Below the pieces are notes generated by a model. The model did not search any database. It was given only the letters and a program-made list of their open reading frames with translations, and was not told the origin of the DNA. Shown here one piece after another: positions 9,655 to 17,330 of a DNA stretch of 30,465 bases (positions within the stretch are counted from its first letter, which is position 1; each line of letters begins with the position of its first letter). This DNA is from a virus. Position numbers and translations under genes: made by a program. The stretch covers positions 1-30,465 of IMG/VR virus record IMGVR_UViG_3300045612_000066; one strand, written 5' to 3'.

Positions 9655-11634
9655 TTATTGTCCTACTGAAATCTTATATTCCATGTTTAACAAATTAAAC
9701 CCTAACGGTTCACCTTGAGTTACCGTTATTGTTCCCTCTTTGTCAAATCCTAGCAATGGTCCAGCTTTTTTTACTCCAGTAAATGGCTGGATGGCCGTGT
9801 CCAATACGCCTGATCCAAATTGTCTAAACTGAATTGGGTTATCGTTAATCGTCATAGACTGTGTTTTATAAACGTCCGCGTTTATCTCCATGATGCGTTT
9901 TTTGAATCCGCGAATATTCCCCGATGCCATTTTGGCTTCGACTGGCATAGTTTTTAGATTAATGTTGTAATTTAAACCCACTTGCCATGACGATGTTGCG
10001 GCCTTAGAAAATGTTACAGTTCCGCCGCCTGGCACTACTTTATCTTGCTCTAGGATACCGTCGCGGATAACTTTGACTGTTTTGCCTACCAGGTGCAACA
10101 TCGATGCGGACGCTCCGCTAGTATTAGCAAACTTGGCGCAATCCATTGTCAGATCACGATTAAATGCTTCAACGTAATAAGCAGTTGATCCGTTTACAGT
10201 CCTGGTTACAATCACATAAACCGTATTAACGTCGACGGCTACGGCTTTAAATAGTCCATCCGTAACCAACTCCGACGGTGCAATAACGCTTTGTGAACGC
10301 AATAGCGAAATACACATAATCGTTCCATCATCACCATTAACGATATACAAGCGATCGGTGTCGTCGGTTGACGTCGCACGATTTAGCGCCATATCAACTG
10401 GATTTTTTACCAGGTGTCCCGATAATAATGTAACGTTGTTGGTAACATAAGTTGCCTCGGTATCAGTAAACAATAACTCGTTAATTGATTTACCTTGGCG
10501 TTGCAAAAATAAAGTGCCGGAATCCAGGCCAATAATTGGAAAATTGTTTTTAGAACCAATTTTTGTTGACGTACGAATAATAAAGTTTGTCGGCGTAATC
10601 GGCTCCAAGGTTGCCTGGGGTACGAAAAATTCGCCGCCAATACTAAAAATTTGTAGATCGCGGCCCGAATAAATATCTGTAATCGTATTTAATTGAGACG
10701 TGTCGATTGTCGCCTCGACCGCCTCATCATCCAAACCTTCGCCATATTGAAAATTAAAAAAGTCGGATACGCGCGATCCCCAAACCGTAGTCGGCCTAGA
10801 CCTGGCGCCAGCAAAAAATAACCGCCCTTCATGGAAAGTAACCGATTTTGGCCAGCCGCGGGATGCGCTCCAGGACGGTTCATATCCGCGCTCAATCTCC
10901 CAGTTGCCCTGGGCGATATTGCTAGTATCAAAAAACGGAATCTCAACAACGGCTTTAACTTTTGTGCCTGATTCCAATGCAACAATTTTTGCTCTCCCCT
11001 GGGGTTCGGCATTAATGTATTGACCGACATCACTAGCTACAAAATAACTATTTTGTGATGTCAATGTCACATTACCACTTGTTGCCGATGGGGTTAAATG
11101 TCCAACGGCTGGAGTTGTCACCGTCAAGGTGTAAGCATAAGACGGGATCTCTTCAAATGTAATTGTTGAGACTGTCCAGGTTGCATCATTGACGCCACGT
11201 ACAAATTTAAGCGGCGCCAAATCTTCCTGTACAAAAATAATCGTATCGGCCGATTGAGCAAACTTTAGTCCTGGAATTACTCCGGCCGTAAAACCGGCCA
11301 CGGCTAAATAGTTATTGCCGGATCCATTGATATTGGTTACCAGGGCCTTGTTCTTGTAAATGTAAACGCGCCCAGGCACGATCGCAAACATATACGAATC
11401 GACCACATTAAACTGAAACTGTACAAGTTTAAGAGCCTGGCTTGCTAGGTTAGCCGGCAACGTATCAATGTATTGCAACCCTTCGCGACGACGTGCGCCG
11501 CCCTGGGGTTGAATAACTACATTGGTTGCTTTTTGTAAGGCGTTGTAATATTGATTTAAGTCAATACGGCCGCGCAATAGCGGGTCCAATTCCCCCACTA
11601 CAAAATTGGTTTGAATGAGGACTGTGCGCGGCAT
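9655..11634 (-). CDS. Tail tubular protein B (gp12-like nozzle), 659 aa
   Basis: The N-terminus carries the strong signature of podovirus tail nozzle proteins: QTNFVVGELDPLLRGRIDL, then QYYNALQKATNVVIQPQGG and RRREGLQYIDT. About residue 258 begins SASRGWPKSVTFHEGRLFF, followed by RPTTVWGSRVSDFFNF, a second hallmark of this family. The fold in T7 gp12 is a beta-propeller-like hexamer forming the tail nozzle that carries fibres. At 659 aa it is somewhat shorter than T7 gp12 (about 794 aa). ATG 11634 overlaps the TAA of tail tubular A (TAATG), so the two tail proteins are translationally coupled. Confidence 0.9.
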   Translation of the reverse strand: MPRTVLIQTNFVVGELDPLLRGRIDLNQYYNALQKATNVVIQPQGGARRREGLQYIDTLPANLASQALKLVQFQFNVVDSYMFAIVPGRVYIYKNKALVTNINGSGNNYLAVAGFTAGVIPGLKFAQSADTIIFVQEDLAPLKFVRGVNDATWTVSTITFEEIPSYAYTLTVTTPAVGHLTPSATSGNVTLTSQNSYFVASDVGQYINAEPQGRAKIVALESGTKVKAVVEIPFFDTSNIAQGNWEIERGYEPSWSASRGWPKSVTFHEGRLFFAGARSRPTTVWGSRVSDFFNFQYGEGLDDEAVEATIDTSQLNTITDIYSGRDLQIFSIGGEFFVPQATLEPITPTNFIIRTSTKIGSKNNFPIIGLDSGTLFLQRQGKSINELLFTDTEATYVTNNVTLLSGHLVKNPVDMALNRATSTDDTDRLYIVNGDDGTIMCISLLRSQSVIAPSELVTDGLFKAVAVDVNTVYVIVTRTVNGSTAYYVEAFNRDLTMDCAKFANTSGASASMLHLVGKTVKVIRDGILEQDKVVPGGGTVTFSKAATSSWQVGLNYNINLKTMPVEAKMASGNIRGFKKRIMEINADVYKTQSMTINDNPIQFRQFGSGVLDTAIQPFTGVKKAGPLLGFDKEGTITVTQGEPLGFNLLNMEYKISVGQ

Positions 11635-12260
11635 TATCCAAACCTGACATTAATCAATGGGTATGCGTTTTGATTTTCCAAAGTAACGGATGGACGACTT
11701 TGAGCATCAATCGCCATAGCCTGGCGGAAAAATCCGCCACGCATATTTTCTTCAGGAAGGCCAAATGCTAAACGCTGATAATAATCAGCCTTAGTGAGCT
11801 GGTCAGTCACCATTTGCGCAAAATTAGCGGCCAAAACATACTTTAAGAAGTTAACAAAATAGCTAGGCATTTCACTTTCGGGAGTGCGGTATTGGTAATC
11901 AATCCATGCCTCTTCAATATTAGAAAGCAATTTATCTTGTTGTATATCAAATTCTACGGTAGCTGGATAACCTATGATGTCATCTGAGTAAACTGCACGA
12001 ATTCCAGCCAGGCGGTCGCCTGGCAATTGATACAAATATTTCCAGCCAAATGCGGGCGTATCAACAAGACGAGCGAGCTGGACTTTCTTTAGAGTAAAAC
12101 TCCAAGGATACATCGATAAAACCATGTCCCGAATGTCATCATACAAGCGGTCACAGATTTGCGCCGAATCAGAAGTTTCGGCAAATGAAGTTAATGGTTT
12201 TTGCCCTAGATAAATTAAAGCATCAGAGCATATAGATAGTTTCGTATCGCCTGACGCCAT
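11634..12260 (-). CDS. Tail tubular protein A (gp11-like adaptor), 208 aa
   Basis: Typical length and sequence for the T7 gp11 adaptor family, which forms a dodecameric ring between portal and nozzle. It starts with KLSICSDALIYLGQKPLTSF, has SDSAQICDRLYDDIRDMVL and the family hallmark MYPWSFTLKKVQLA, then QLPGDRLAGIRAVY and DYQYRTPE. SD AAAGGA lies 5 nt before ATG 12260. It is the first gene after the terminator that follows the capsid genes, the same place as gene 11 in T7, so its transcription depends on read-through or on an unseen promoter. Confidence 0.92.
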   Translation of the reverse strand: MASGDTKLSICSDALIYLGQKPLTSFAETSDSAQICDRLYDDIRDMVLSMYPWSFTLKKVQLARLVDTPAFGWKYLYQLPGDRLAGIRAVYSDDIIGYPATVEFDIQQDKLLSNIEEAWIDYQYRTPESEMPSYFVNFLKYVLAANFAQMVTDQLTKADYYQRLAFGLPEENMRGGFFRQAMAIDAQSRPSVTLENQNAYPLINVRFG

Positions 12261-12270
12261 AAAATTCCTT

Positions 12271-12308
12271 TAATAAGTAAAACCCGGGCAGAAAAATCCG
12301 CCCGGGTT
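12271..12308 (-). terminator. Rho-independent-like terminator after the capsid genes
   Basis: A perfect 9-bp inverted repeat, AACCCGGGC / GCCCGGGTT (12281-12289 and 12300-12308), has a 10-nt loop. On the minus strand it is followed by the U-rich tract TTACTTATTA. The position, after the capsid and capsid-adjacent genes and before tail tubular A, is that of T-phi in T7. The U tract is interrupted, so it is probably a partial terminator that lowers downstream expression. Confidence 0.7.
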
Positions 12309-12320
12309 CATTGATACTGA

Positions 12321-12602
12321 TTAGTCAGTATCGGTATTAGCCAAAGTTGTACCGTCGTTTACGTCAACAACGCCAGCGGCGTTAGATACAACATAAACAA
12401 AAGTTGCAACGATTGTGCTACCAGTTGAAGTGACGCAATAAATCAAATCGCCCACGTTAACGATGTCGGATACTGCATTAAAGTACCCAGCATTGTTTAC
12501 ATCGGCAATTGCGTCAGCAGTCTTATACCCCCACATAACTGGAGAATTACCGGCTTTAGATACGTTACCGACTGGACCAAAATTATCTCTTGTGAATGCC
12601 AT
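12321..12602 (-). CDS. Capsid-adjacent small protein, possible head decoration protein, 93 aa
   Basis: An unnamed protein type often found beside the major capsid gene of podoviruses. It starts MAFTRDNFGPVGNVSKAG and reads SPVMWGYKTADAIADVN, NAGYFNAVSDIVNVGDLIYC, then a beta-rich, valine-rich C-terminal half ending NTDTD. It has no charged helices and no motif of an enzyme. A strong SD (AGGAGG) 8 nt before ATG 12602 suggests high expression matching the capsid. It lies between the capsid gene and a terminator, inside the highly expressed segment. A decoration or head-fibre role is inferred from position and predicted beta content; I do not know a proven function. Confidence 0.7.
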   Translation of the reverse strand: MAFTRDNFGPVGNVSKAGNSPVMWGYKTADAIADVNNAGYFNAVSDIVNVGDLIYCVTSTGSTIVATFVYVVSNAAGVVDVNDGTTLANTDTD

Positions 12603-12614
12603 GATCTAGCCTCC

Positions 12615-13466
12615 TTATTCAGCGCAAGTGATTTTAACGATGCCCTCAGAATCAATCGCTACTGAGCCGGCACTAAACATAGACGCCACCAAGAAAGAAG
12701 TTTTCTCGGGGATATAGTCAACGCGGCTAGTTTGATTGAGACCAATTGCCATGCCTACTGAATCGCGATGGAATGCGAATACAGTACGATCGGCGCCAGC
12801 CTTAGGCAAGCCACCTTCATCACGGTCACCGATGGTTACAAACTTAAAGCCCAAGAAGGTATCCACTTCGCCGGTTACCAATGCCTTGACGGTGTTGAAG
12901 TCAGAGCTGGTTACGGTTGTTTGACCCAAAAGAGCAGACAAGTTGTTTGCATGGACAACGATGGTACGGCCTTCCATTGGTACGTTCTTCGCGTCCAAAT
13001 ACTTCTTAGCGGCGCGAAGTTTACCGACATTAAGGTCAGTTGCAGATCCAGTTGTGCCATCGTTTTGAATTGTGTTCGCAACGGTGCCGGTGCTGGATGC
13101 GGCAATAAGTGCATCGATGATTACTTGGTCCATGCGACGGCCAATAGCACCGGATACGACTTGAACGAGTTCTTGACGCTCATTAAAGTTGACGCGTTGC
13201 TGATGGAAAATATCGCTATATTCCGCGGCGATATAGTCAGTCATGGTTGCAGTTACTTGTGAATAAGTAACATTCAAAGGCACTACATCGGTTTGTGGTA
13301 CACGAACGGATGCGGTTCCCTTACCAATTTTTGGGAATTTTACAGTCGAGCCTTCTACGTTAGTGCGCTCACGGGTCAAACCGGCAAGGGCGCGTTGCGC
13401 CTGGTAAGCCTGTTTTACTTCGCTATCGAATAACGTAACGAAAGCATTAGAGATATTAATAGACAT
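12615..13466 (-). CDS. Major capsid protein, 283 aa
   Basis: Lies between the scaffold and tail genes, and reads as an HK97-fold major capsid protein of the compact podovirus type. The N-terminal arm is MSINISNAFVTLFDSEVKQAY. It is followed by EGSTVKFPKIGKGTASVRVP, TDYIAAEYSDIFHQQRVNFNE and RRMDQVIIDALIAASS (the long spine-helix region). It has GRTIVVHANNLSALLGQ, FNTVKALVTGEVDTFLGFKF, and the C-terminal FAFHRDSVGMAIGLN then VASMFSAGSVAIDSEGIV pattern shared by many capsid proteins. It has an SD (AAAGGA) and its own 178-nt leader with a good promoter upstream. The call rests on these motifs and on gene order. Confidence 0.9.
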   Translation of the reverse strand: MSINISNAFVTLFDSEVKQAYQAQRALAGLTRERTNVEGSTVKFPKIGKGTASVRVPQTDVVPLNVTYSQVTATMTDYIAAEYSDIFHQQRVNFNERQELVQVVSGAIGRRMDQVIIDALIAASSTGTVANTIQNDGTTGSATDLNVGKLRAAKKYLDAKNVPMEGRTIVVHANNLSALLGQTTVTSSDFNTVKALVTGEVDTFLGFKFVTIGDRDEGGLPKAGADRTVFAFHRDSVGMAIGLNQTSRVDYIPEKTSFLVASMFSAGSVAIDSEGIVKITCAE

Positions 13467-13514
13467 CTCAGTTTCCTTTCATATCAAAGTTTAAAAAATT
13501 AAAAAACATTTTTA

Positions 13515-13571
13515 GCTTTGCGATTATCCAAGCGGGTCGCTACGCGCAGTAACGGGCCTTGCGGTTATCCA
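13515..13571 (-). repeat. Imperfect 16-bp direct repeat in the capsid leader
   Basis: GCTTTGCGATTATCCA (13515-13530) and GCCTTGCGGTTATCCA (13556-13571) match at 14 of 16 positions, with start points 41 bp apart. A shorter copy, TTAGCTTTGC, occurs at 13512-13521 and 13610-13619. These could bind a protein or pair in the mRNA leader. Confidence 0.5.
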
Positions 13572-13580
13572 TTAAGTAAC

Positions 13581-13609
13581 ACTATAAATAAAAAAATAGT
13601 GCGTTGCAA
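13581..13609 (-). promoter_or_regulatory. Sigma70-like promoter for the capsid gene
   Basis: On the minus strand, -35 TTGCAA (13609-13604) and -10 TATAGT (13586-13581) are separated by exactly 17 nt. Matches to consensus are 4/6 and 5/6. The spacer is T-rich. CACTAT and ATAGTG form a 6-bp inverted repeat across the spacer and the -10 box, which could be an operator or a coincidence. The start of transcription would be about 105 nt upstream of the capsid ATG. Confidence 0.55.
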
Positions 13610-13644
13610 TTAGCTTTGCATTTTTTTTGTAATGACCGGGAAGG

Positions 13645-14508
13645 CTATCGGTTTCCCTCTCCAAACATTGAATAGACCATGTCCTCCACTTTTTTCGTGT
13701 AGATAGAATCTTTCCCATATTTCGGATCGGCCATCATCGATTGAACGTCGCTCATGCTTACTTTTTGATTTTCTTGCATTTCAAGTCCAGGAATGTCTGT
13801 TTCCATATAGGATGCCCTGATCTTGTGTAATGCAGAAATAAAAGCCGCATTGTTGCTGGCGCGACTAATTGCCTCAATCTCGCCCTGATTTAGGGTGCCG
13901 GCGTTTTGCATTTTGACTAACCATTGTTCCGTCGATTGAACAATCTTGTCCGCATTGCGGCCCAATTTCTTCATCTCGGTTTCTCGGCTAGTCTTAAATT
14001 GCTCTTCAGCGGCGCCCATGTAATTCGTGTAAAGATCGATCATTTGATCGAATTGTTCCTGGCTTAAACCTTGCTCCTTGGCCAGTCCCACGAAATCCTT
14101 TAGCATCGGATCATCTTCAGCAATCCCCTTGTCCTTCAGGGTGGTAATCTCATACTTACCATCCTTTGGTGCCTTATGCTTTCCAGCAGACATTTTGGCC
14201 CGTAGCTCGGAGTACGCCTTGGCCAAGCCCTCAACGTCCGGCCCCTCCTCTTCGTCCCAAAAAGTCTCGGGAAAAAAGTCCGGGCGAACAAAATCTAGTT
14301 CTTCGCCGTCATCGTCTTTTACCTGGGACCTGTCGGACGGATCTACTTCCATATGTGGCGCCGCAAGATCATCCATCTTTAGATCGGATTTTGCCGCTGG
14401 CTTTACATTCAGTAGGCTACCTGAATCTTCCTTGTTGCCACCTGTTGCGTTGTTGCCGGCTTGATTGTCGCTAGTATCAGCGGTCAAGTTGTCGGTATCG
14501 CTCATCAT
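13645..14508 (-). CDS. Scaffolding (capsid assembly) protein, 287 aa
   Basis: An acidic, hydrophilic protein directly upstream of the capsid gene, the place of T7 gp9. The N-terminal 60 residues are disordered (DNLTADTSDNQAGNNATGG). A conserved-looking middle follows, PETFWDEEEGPDVEGLAKAY and APKDGKYEITTLKDKG, with DFVGLAKEQGLSQEQFDQMI, a layout common in capsid assembly scaffolds. The C-terminal 100 residues are helical, and the protein ends ...YSMFGEGNR. It begins with two ATG codons (14508 and 14505). The first overlaps the TGA of the preceding gene (ATGA) and has GAGG 8 nt upstream. Its role is to guide procapsid assembly and then leave or be degraded; no protease gene is visible. Confidence 0.85.
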   Translation of the reverse strand: MMSDTDNLTADTSDNQAGNNATGGNKEDSGSLLNVKPAAKSDLKMDDLAAPHMEVDPSDRSQVKDDDGEELDFVRPDFFPETFWDEEEGPDVEGLAKAYSELRAKMSAGKHKAPKDGKYEITTLKDKGIAEDDPMLKDFVGLAKEQGLSQEQFDQMIDLYTNYMGAAEEQFKTSRETEMKKLGRNADKIVQSTEQWLVKMQNAGTLNQGEIEAISRASNNAAFISALHKIRASYMETDIPGLEMQENQKVSMSDVQSMMADPKYGKDSIYTKKVEDMVYSMFGEGNR

Positions 14509-14768
14509 ATTTTAAACCTCGCTCGTTTAATTCGCCTCTCCAATTCCCGGACAAGGGAGTTTTGTCCCTCGCGGGCAAACCCATGGGATGGGTCCTCGCC
14601 CGGATACCAGGTCGGCTGTTCGATGGTTATAGCTCTTAGCCAATCCAAGAGCCTTACGCCATCATCGGTTGAAAAGACGCGAGTGACCAGGAGATCAATC
14701 TCATTGTCCAATGCGCCTTTTTGCTTAATCTCCGGTGACCGGAGACCATCCCATCCTTCATCCATCAT
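14505..14768 (-). CDS. Bbp19-like small protein between portal and scaffold, 87 aa
   Basis: A short protein in the usual slot of Bbp19-like phage proteins. The recognisable pattern is a helix LLVTRVFSTDDGVRLLDWLR, then GEDPSHGFAREGQNSLVREL and a basic C-terminus (ERRIKRARFKI). It starts MM at 14768, 3 nt after the portal TAA, and its TGA overlaps the scaffold ATG. Molecular function is not known for the family; a role in head assembly or packaging is inferred from its constant position. Confidence 0.7.
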   Translation of the reverse strand: MMDEGWDGLRSPEIKQKGALDNEIDLLVTRVFSTDDGVRLLDWLRAITIEQPTWYPGEDPSHGFAREGQNSLVRELERRIKRARFKI

Positions 14769-14771
14769 CTT

Positions 14772-16334
14772 TTAAACCTGTTGTGCTTGTGGTTGTTCTG
14801 CGCCGCCTTGTTGCGCGGCTTGGGCCATTTGCGCGGCTTGGGCCATTTGCGCAATAATTGCCTGGCGTTGTTCTTTTGAGTTAATCAAGTAACTTGGCAC
14901 TCCCAATCGATCGGCCAGGTAATCCGCCAGCTCTTCCTGGTTAATCGCAAGCTGGGTGCCTAGACCGACTTGGCCGGCCACCTGGACAAATTGCAGTACA
15001 TCATTGACTTCTTGCATATTCTGCGCTTGCGCCAGCGATCCAGTTGGTACGACTTTAATTTCAGATCCGTCCACCTTCAATGGGAAATCGATAATCCCCA
15101 TTTCGTCCATAACTTCCATCGTGCGGCGCACAATCGGTTGCATCACCTCAGTAATCAAACGGCCATACGCTGGACCAATGTTTTGCGCCAGCTCTTTCAT
15201 GCGCTCGGCTACTTCGGTTGCTGATCTTGCGCTCATGGTATCCGGCGGCAAGGTATCGTCCAATAGCATTTTTTTAATGGCATTGACCAAATCGTTGATA
15301 ACGAGTTGGGATACGTTAAAGTCTCCGCCGGATCTTAATGGGCGCAGACTTTCTCCCTGGGGTCCGCCGTTGCGAGCCACCGGAATAATCGATCCAGGAG
15401 CAATTTTGACTGTCGCCGGGTTCAATACGCCATCGTCCGCGGCCGTATAGACGCCAGCCACGCTGATCGATGCGTTTTTAAGTAGCAATTCCTTAACTTT
15501 ATTTAGTGTCTTAATGTCAGGTAAAGCGTTGACCAGGGGGCCACGGCCATAAACTTCACCGGCCACCTTCATATAACGGCCCACCACCCAGGGCGAACTC
15601 TTCTTTAGCTCACGATAAACGATTTCATTTTTACCCTTGGGTTCCAAAACATAATAGCAAACAGAACCTGTAAGGTAGTGATAGACTGTTGCCTCCAGCA
15701 AGTCGATCTCTTCTTCTGGTTTACGATCAATCTTTACCTGGAGATCGGCCGGGATCTTGGCATCTTTCCATTGTGTCGTGATCGCCTCACCTTTGACCCG
15801 CAACTTACGGTACACATTATCGACGGTACCGTGTTGGCCCTCTTCGAATGAGACCAGGTATTGCGGCACCGCGGTAAACCGGATGGGCGTATCTTTATCG
15901 CCCGGCATGATAAGCATTACGCCGGTACCGACGGCCATATCCAGTAGCATCTCCGATATTGCTAGGTCAAAATTAGTTTGCCGCAAGACTTCAAAGAATT
16001 TATCGGAGTAAATGTCCAGGGCGTCCGCTACTTCCTTGCGCCTACTTGCCGGGATCGACGATCCTGGCGTCAGTTGCATCCATTTACGGTAGGGCGGGAA
16101 TAGGCCCGACTGGATCCGGTTCGCAAAACGCTGAGTAGAGTTGATCGCCGTCGAATCGAATACTCTGGCGCGCTTATGTTGACCAGGCGTTTTGCCCTCA
16201 TACTGGCCGCTATACAGATTACGCTGGGGGAGCGCAAACTCGTAGCATTCTTCGTAGATTGATCGCCATAGATCCTTACGCGAATCCGCCAATTCTGCCC
16301 GCTTTAATACGTGTGCAACCGGCATTTTTCTCAT
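14772..16334 (-). CDS. Portal / head-tail connector protein (T7 gp8-like), 520 aa
   Basis: A clear T7-type connector, the dodecameric ring at the packaging vertex. Landmarks: DLWRSIYEECYEFALPQRN near the N-terminus; RARVFDSTAINSTQRFANRI, then LFPPYRKWMQLTPG; the MLLDMAVGTGVMLIMPGD segment; a central VYGRGPLVNALPDIKTLNKV; LDDTLPPDTMSARSATEVAE; and IGPAYGRLITEVMQPIVRR. The length is near T7 gp8 (536 aa). The last 30 residues are Gln/Ala-rich (AQMAQAAQ repeats) and look disordered. ATG 16334 overlaps the TGA of the upstream gene. Confidence 0.95.
   Translation of the reverse strand: MRKMPVAHVLKRAELADSRKDLWRSIYEECYEFALPQRNLYSGQYEGKTPGQHKRARVFDSTAINSTQRFANRIQSGLFPPYRKWMQLTPGSSIPASRRKEVADALDIYSDKFFEVLRQTNFDLAISEMLLDMAVGTGVMLIMPGDKDTPIRFTAVPQYLVSFEEGQHGTVDNVYRKLRVKGEAITTQWKDAKIPADLQVKIDRKPEEEIDLLEATVYHYLTGSVCYYVLEPKGKNEIVYRELKKSSPWVVGRYMKVAGEVYGRGPLVNALPDIKTLNKVKELLLKNASISVAGVYTAADDGVLNPATVKIAPGSIIPVARNGGPQGESLRPLRSGGDFNVSQLVINDLVNAIKKMLLDDTLPPDTMSARSATEVAERMKELAQNIGPAYGRLITEVMQPIVRRTMEVMDEMGIIDFPLKVDGSEIKVVPTGSLAQAQNMQEVNDVLQFVQVAGQVGLGTQLAINQEELADYLADRLGVPSYLINSKEQRQAIIAQMAQAAQMAQAAQQGGAEQPQAQQV
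14813..14848 (-). repeat. 18-bp tandem repeat, two exact copies, in the portal C-terminus
   Basis: GCGCGGCTTGGGCCATTT occurs twice in tandem (14813-14830 and 14831-14848). It encodes a duplicated MAQAAQ-type hexapeptide in the Gln/Ala-rich tail of the portal. Exact nucleotide identity points to a recent slippage event in a tolerant, probably disordered region. Confidence 0.8.
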
Positions 16335-16645
16335 TTTTTCGATTCCTTCATTCGCTTATATCTCGCAGAAAGCGACGCCGCTTTCCGTTTTGCATCTGCC
16401 GTCGAACTCGCGCCCCAGGCGCGTAACGATAAAAGTTTTCGCGTCGGCCTTCCCTTCTCATCGTAGTCAGGTCCAGCATTACCCGCCATCCTGGCCAGGA
16501 ATGACGCCTTGCGACGTAACTGTTCCGGACCGGATGGCGCCCCCTTAACGGGCGACTTTAAATTTGATCCTTCGGTGCGCTTATAAAACGCACGTCCGGC
16601 CGCATTAAGGCCACCATTAGGGTTTTGGTATTTTTTCAACGGCAT
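16331..16645 (-). CDS. DUF6321-like small basic phage protein, 104 aa
   Basis: A Lys/Arg-rich protein with the pattern NGGLNAAGRAFYKRTEGSNL, KSPVKGAPSGPEQLRRKASF and LARMAGN, which I associate with the phage family DUF6321 (GGL..AGR..Y.R..GSNLK.PV......RRKSF.ARM). The C-terminus SARYKRMKESKK is strongly basic. It might bind DNA or RNA, or be packaged; no function is established to my knowledge. ATG 16645 overlaps the TAA of the upstream small gene (TAATG), and its TGA overlaps the portal ATG, so it is translated as part of the packaging/portal run. Confidence 0.72.
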   Translation of the reverse strand: MPLKKYQNPNGGLNAAGRAFYKRTEGSNLKSPVKGAPSGPEQLRRKASFLARMAGNAGPDYDEKGRPTRKLLSLRAWGASSTADAKRKAASLSARYKRMKESKK

Positions 16646-16812
16646 TACATATACTCTTTTTTGCGCTTCATCTTGCCGGCCATTTCGGATTTATGCTCCA
16701 GCTCAACGCGGCCCTTTACCTGGGCGGCGTATCGACGGGCCGCGACCATGCCCGCTTTGGTGTACGCAAATTTTTTAAGGACTTTTCCCTCTTTGTCATA
16801 GACTTCAGGCAT
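16645..16812 (-). CDS. Small basic protein, 55 aa
   Basis: A complete short frame: it starts MPEVYDKEGKVLKKFAYTKA, runs through GMVAARRYAAQVKGR, and ends KMKRKKEYM. SD GGAG lies 5 nt before ATG 16812, 2 nt separate it from the upstream stop, and its TAA overlaps the next ATG (TAATG). This tight packing on both sides is the main evidence that it is real. It is rich in Lys/Arg (about a quarter of residues). Function unknown; similar small basic proteins sit in the same region of many podoviruses. Confidence 0.75.
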   Translation of the reverse strand: MPEVYDKEGKVLKKFAYTKAGMVAARRYAAQVKGRVELEHKSEMAGKMKRKKEYM

Positions 16813-16814
16813 GA

Positions 16815-17075
16815 TTACTCCATTGTGTTGGTGCCACCAGCACCCAGGGATTGGGTAGTAATTCCCAACATTGGATTTTGACGATCCGGACTAAAAAGCA
16901 AACGCATACCGCCGCTTTGACGCGCGCGCTTTGTAGCTTGCAAGCGTTGCTGTTGCGCCCTCTCTTGTGCCGCAAGACGCTCCTCTTGTTTTCTCTGATT
17001 TTCAGCAATGGCTGGATCCGGGGCCGGTGGAGGCGGCGGCGCTGGAACAGACGGACTGCCAAATAATGCTCCCAT
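16815..17075 (-). CDS. Small proline/glutamine-rich virion-region protein A, 86 aa
   Basis: Begins MGALFGSPSVP followed by a proline run. A charged Gln/Arg-rich helix follows (RKQEERLAAQERAQQQRLQ), then GGMRLLFSPDRQNPMLG and a Gly-rich end. It belongs to a loose class of small proteins near podovirus terminase genes that start MGG/MGA, carry a proline stretch and end in a short conserved R....S motif. The RLLFS core is shared with the neighbouring 80-aa gene. SD AGGAG precedes ATG 17075. Function unknown. Confidence 0.7.
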   Translation of the reverse strand: MGALFGSPSVPAPPPPPAPDPAIAENQRKQEERLAAQERAQQQRLQATKRARQSGGMRLLFSPDRQNPMLGITTQSLGAGGTNTME

Positions 17076-17087
17076 AACTTTCTCCTA

Positions 17088-17330
17088 TTAAGACAATGTA
17101 TTCTTACCTTCGCCCGAGCCGCCGCCTAATGGTGTCCCGCTCATGCCCAAACCGGCCGAGCGCTCTTGGCTAAACAACAAACGACTACCCATCCGGCGGC
17201 GGGCGCGGGTATTGGCCGCTGTTTGCGCCTCTTCAGAAGTCGCTTTTACCGGCTCGGCTTTTATTTCTGCCTGCACTTGCCTTGCCGGCGGCGGCGCACT
17301 ACCTCCACCGCCACTAAACATTCCCCCCAT
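17088..17330 (-). CDS. Small Gly-rich virion-region protein B, paralogue of its neighbour, 80 aa
   Basis: Begins MGGMFSGGGGSAPPPARQ, has a short charged helix (residues about 20-45), then RARRRMGSRLLFSQERSAGLG and a Gly/Ser-rich end. The block RAR...G.RLLFS.(D/E)R....L followed by LGxG is shared with the 86-aa protein just downstream, so the two look like an old tandem duplication. SD GGAGG lies 7 nt before ATG 17330, and the start overlaps the 3' end of the upstream gene by 17 nt. Function unknown. Confidence 0.7.
   Translation of the reverse strand: MGGMFSGGGGSAPPPARQVQAEIKAEPVKATSEEAQTAANTRARRRMGSRLLFSQERSAGLGMSGTPLGGGSGEGKNTLS

Larger units (their letters stand above)
13467..13644 (-). 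other. 178-nt leader region of the capsid gene, AT-rich with repeats
   Basis: The longest non-coding stretch within the late operon. On the minus strand it holds, in order, a run of A residues, the promoter at 13609-13581 overlapping a CACTAT/ATAGTG hairpin, two imperfect direct repeats, an AT-rich stretch and the capsid SD. I see no open reading frame in it. Its likely role is to give the capsid gene its own strong transcription and perhaps a structured, stable mRNA 5' end. Confidence 0.6.

Noticed and set aside
12768-13262. 164-aa plus-strand frame opposite the capsid gene
   Set aside because: Capsid identity on the minus strand is clear; the shadow has no recognisable content.
13640-13670. 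Hairpin GGGAA/TTCCC at the scaffold stop as a terminator
   Set aside because: Only 5 bp, with no adjacent U tract; the A-rich run is too far away.
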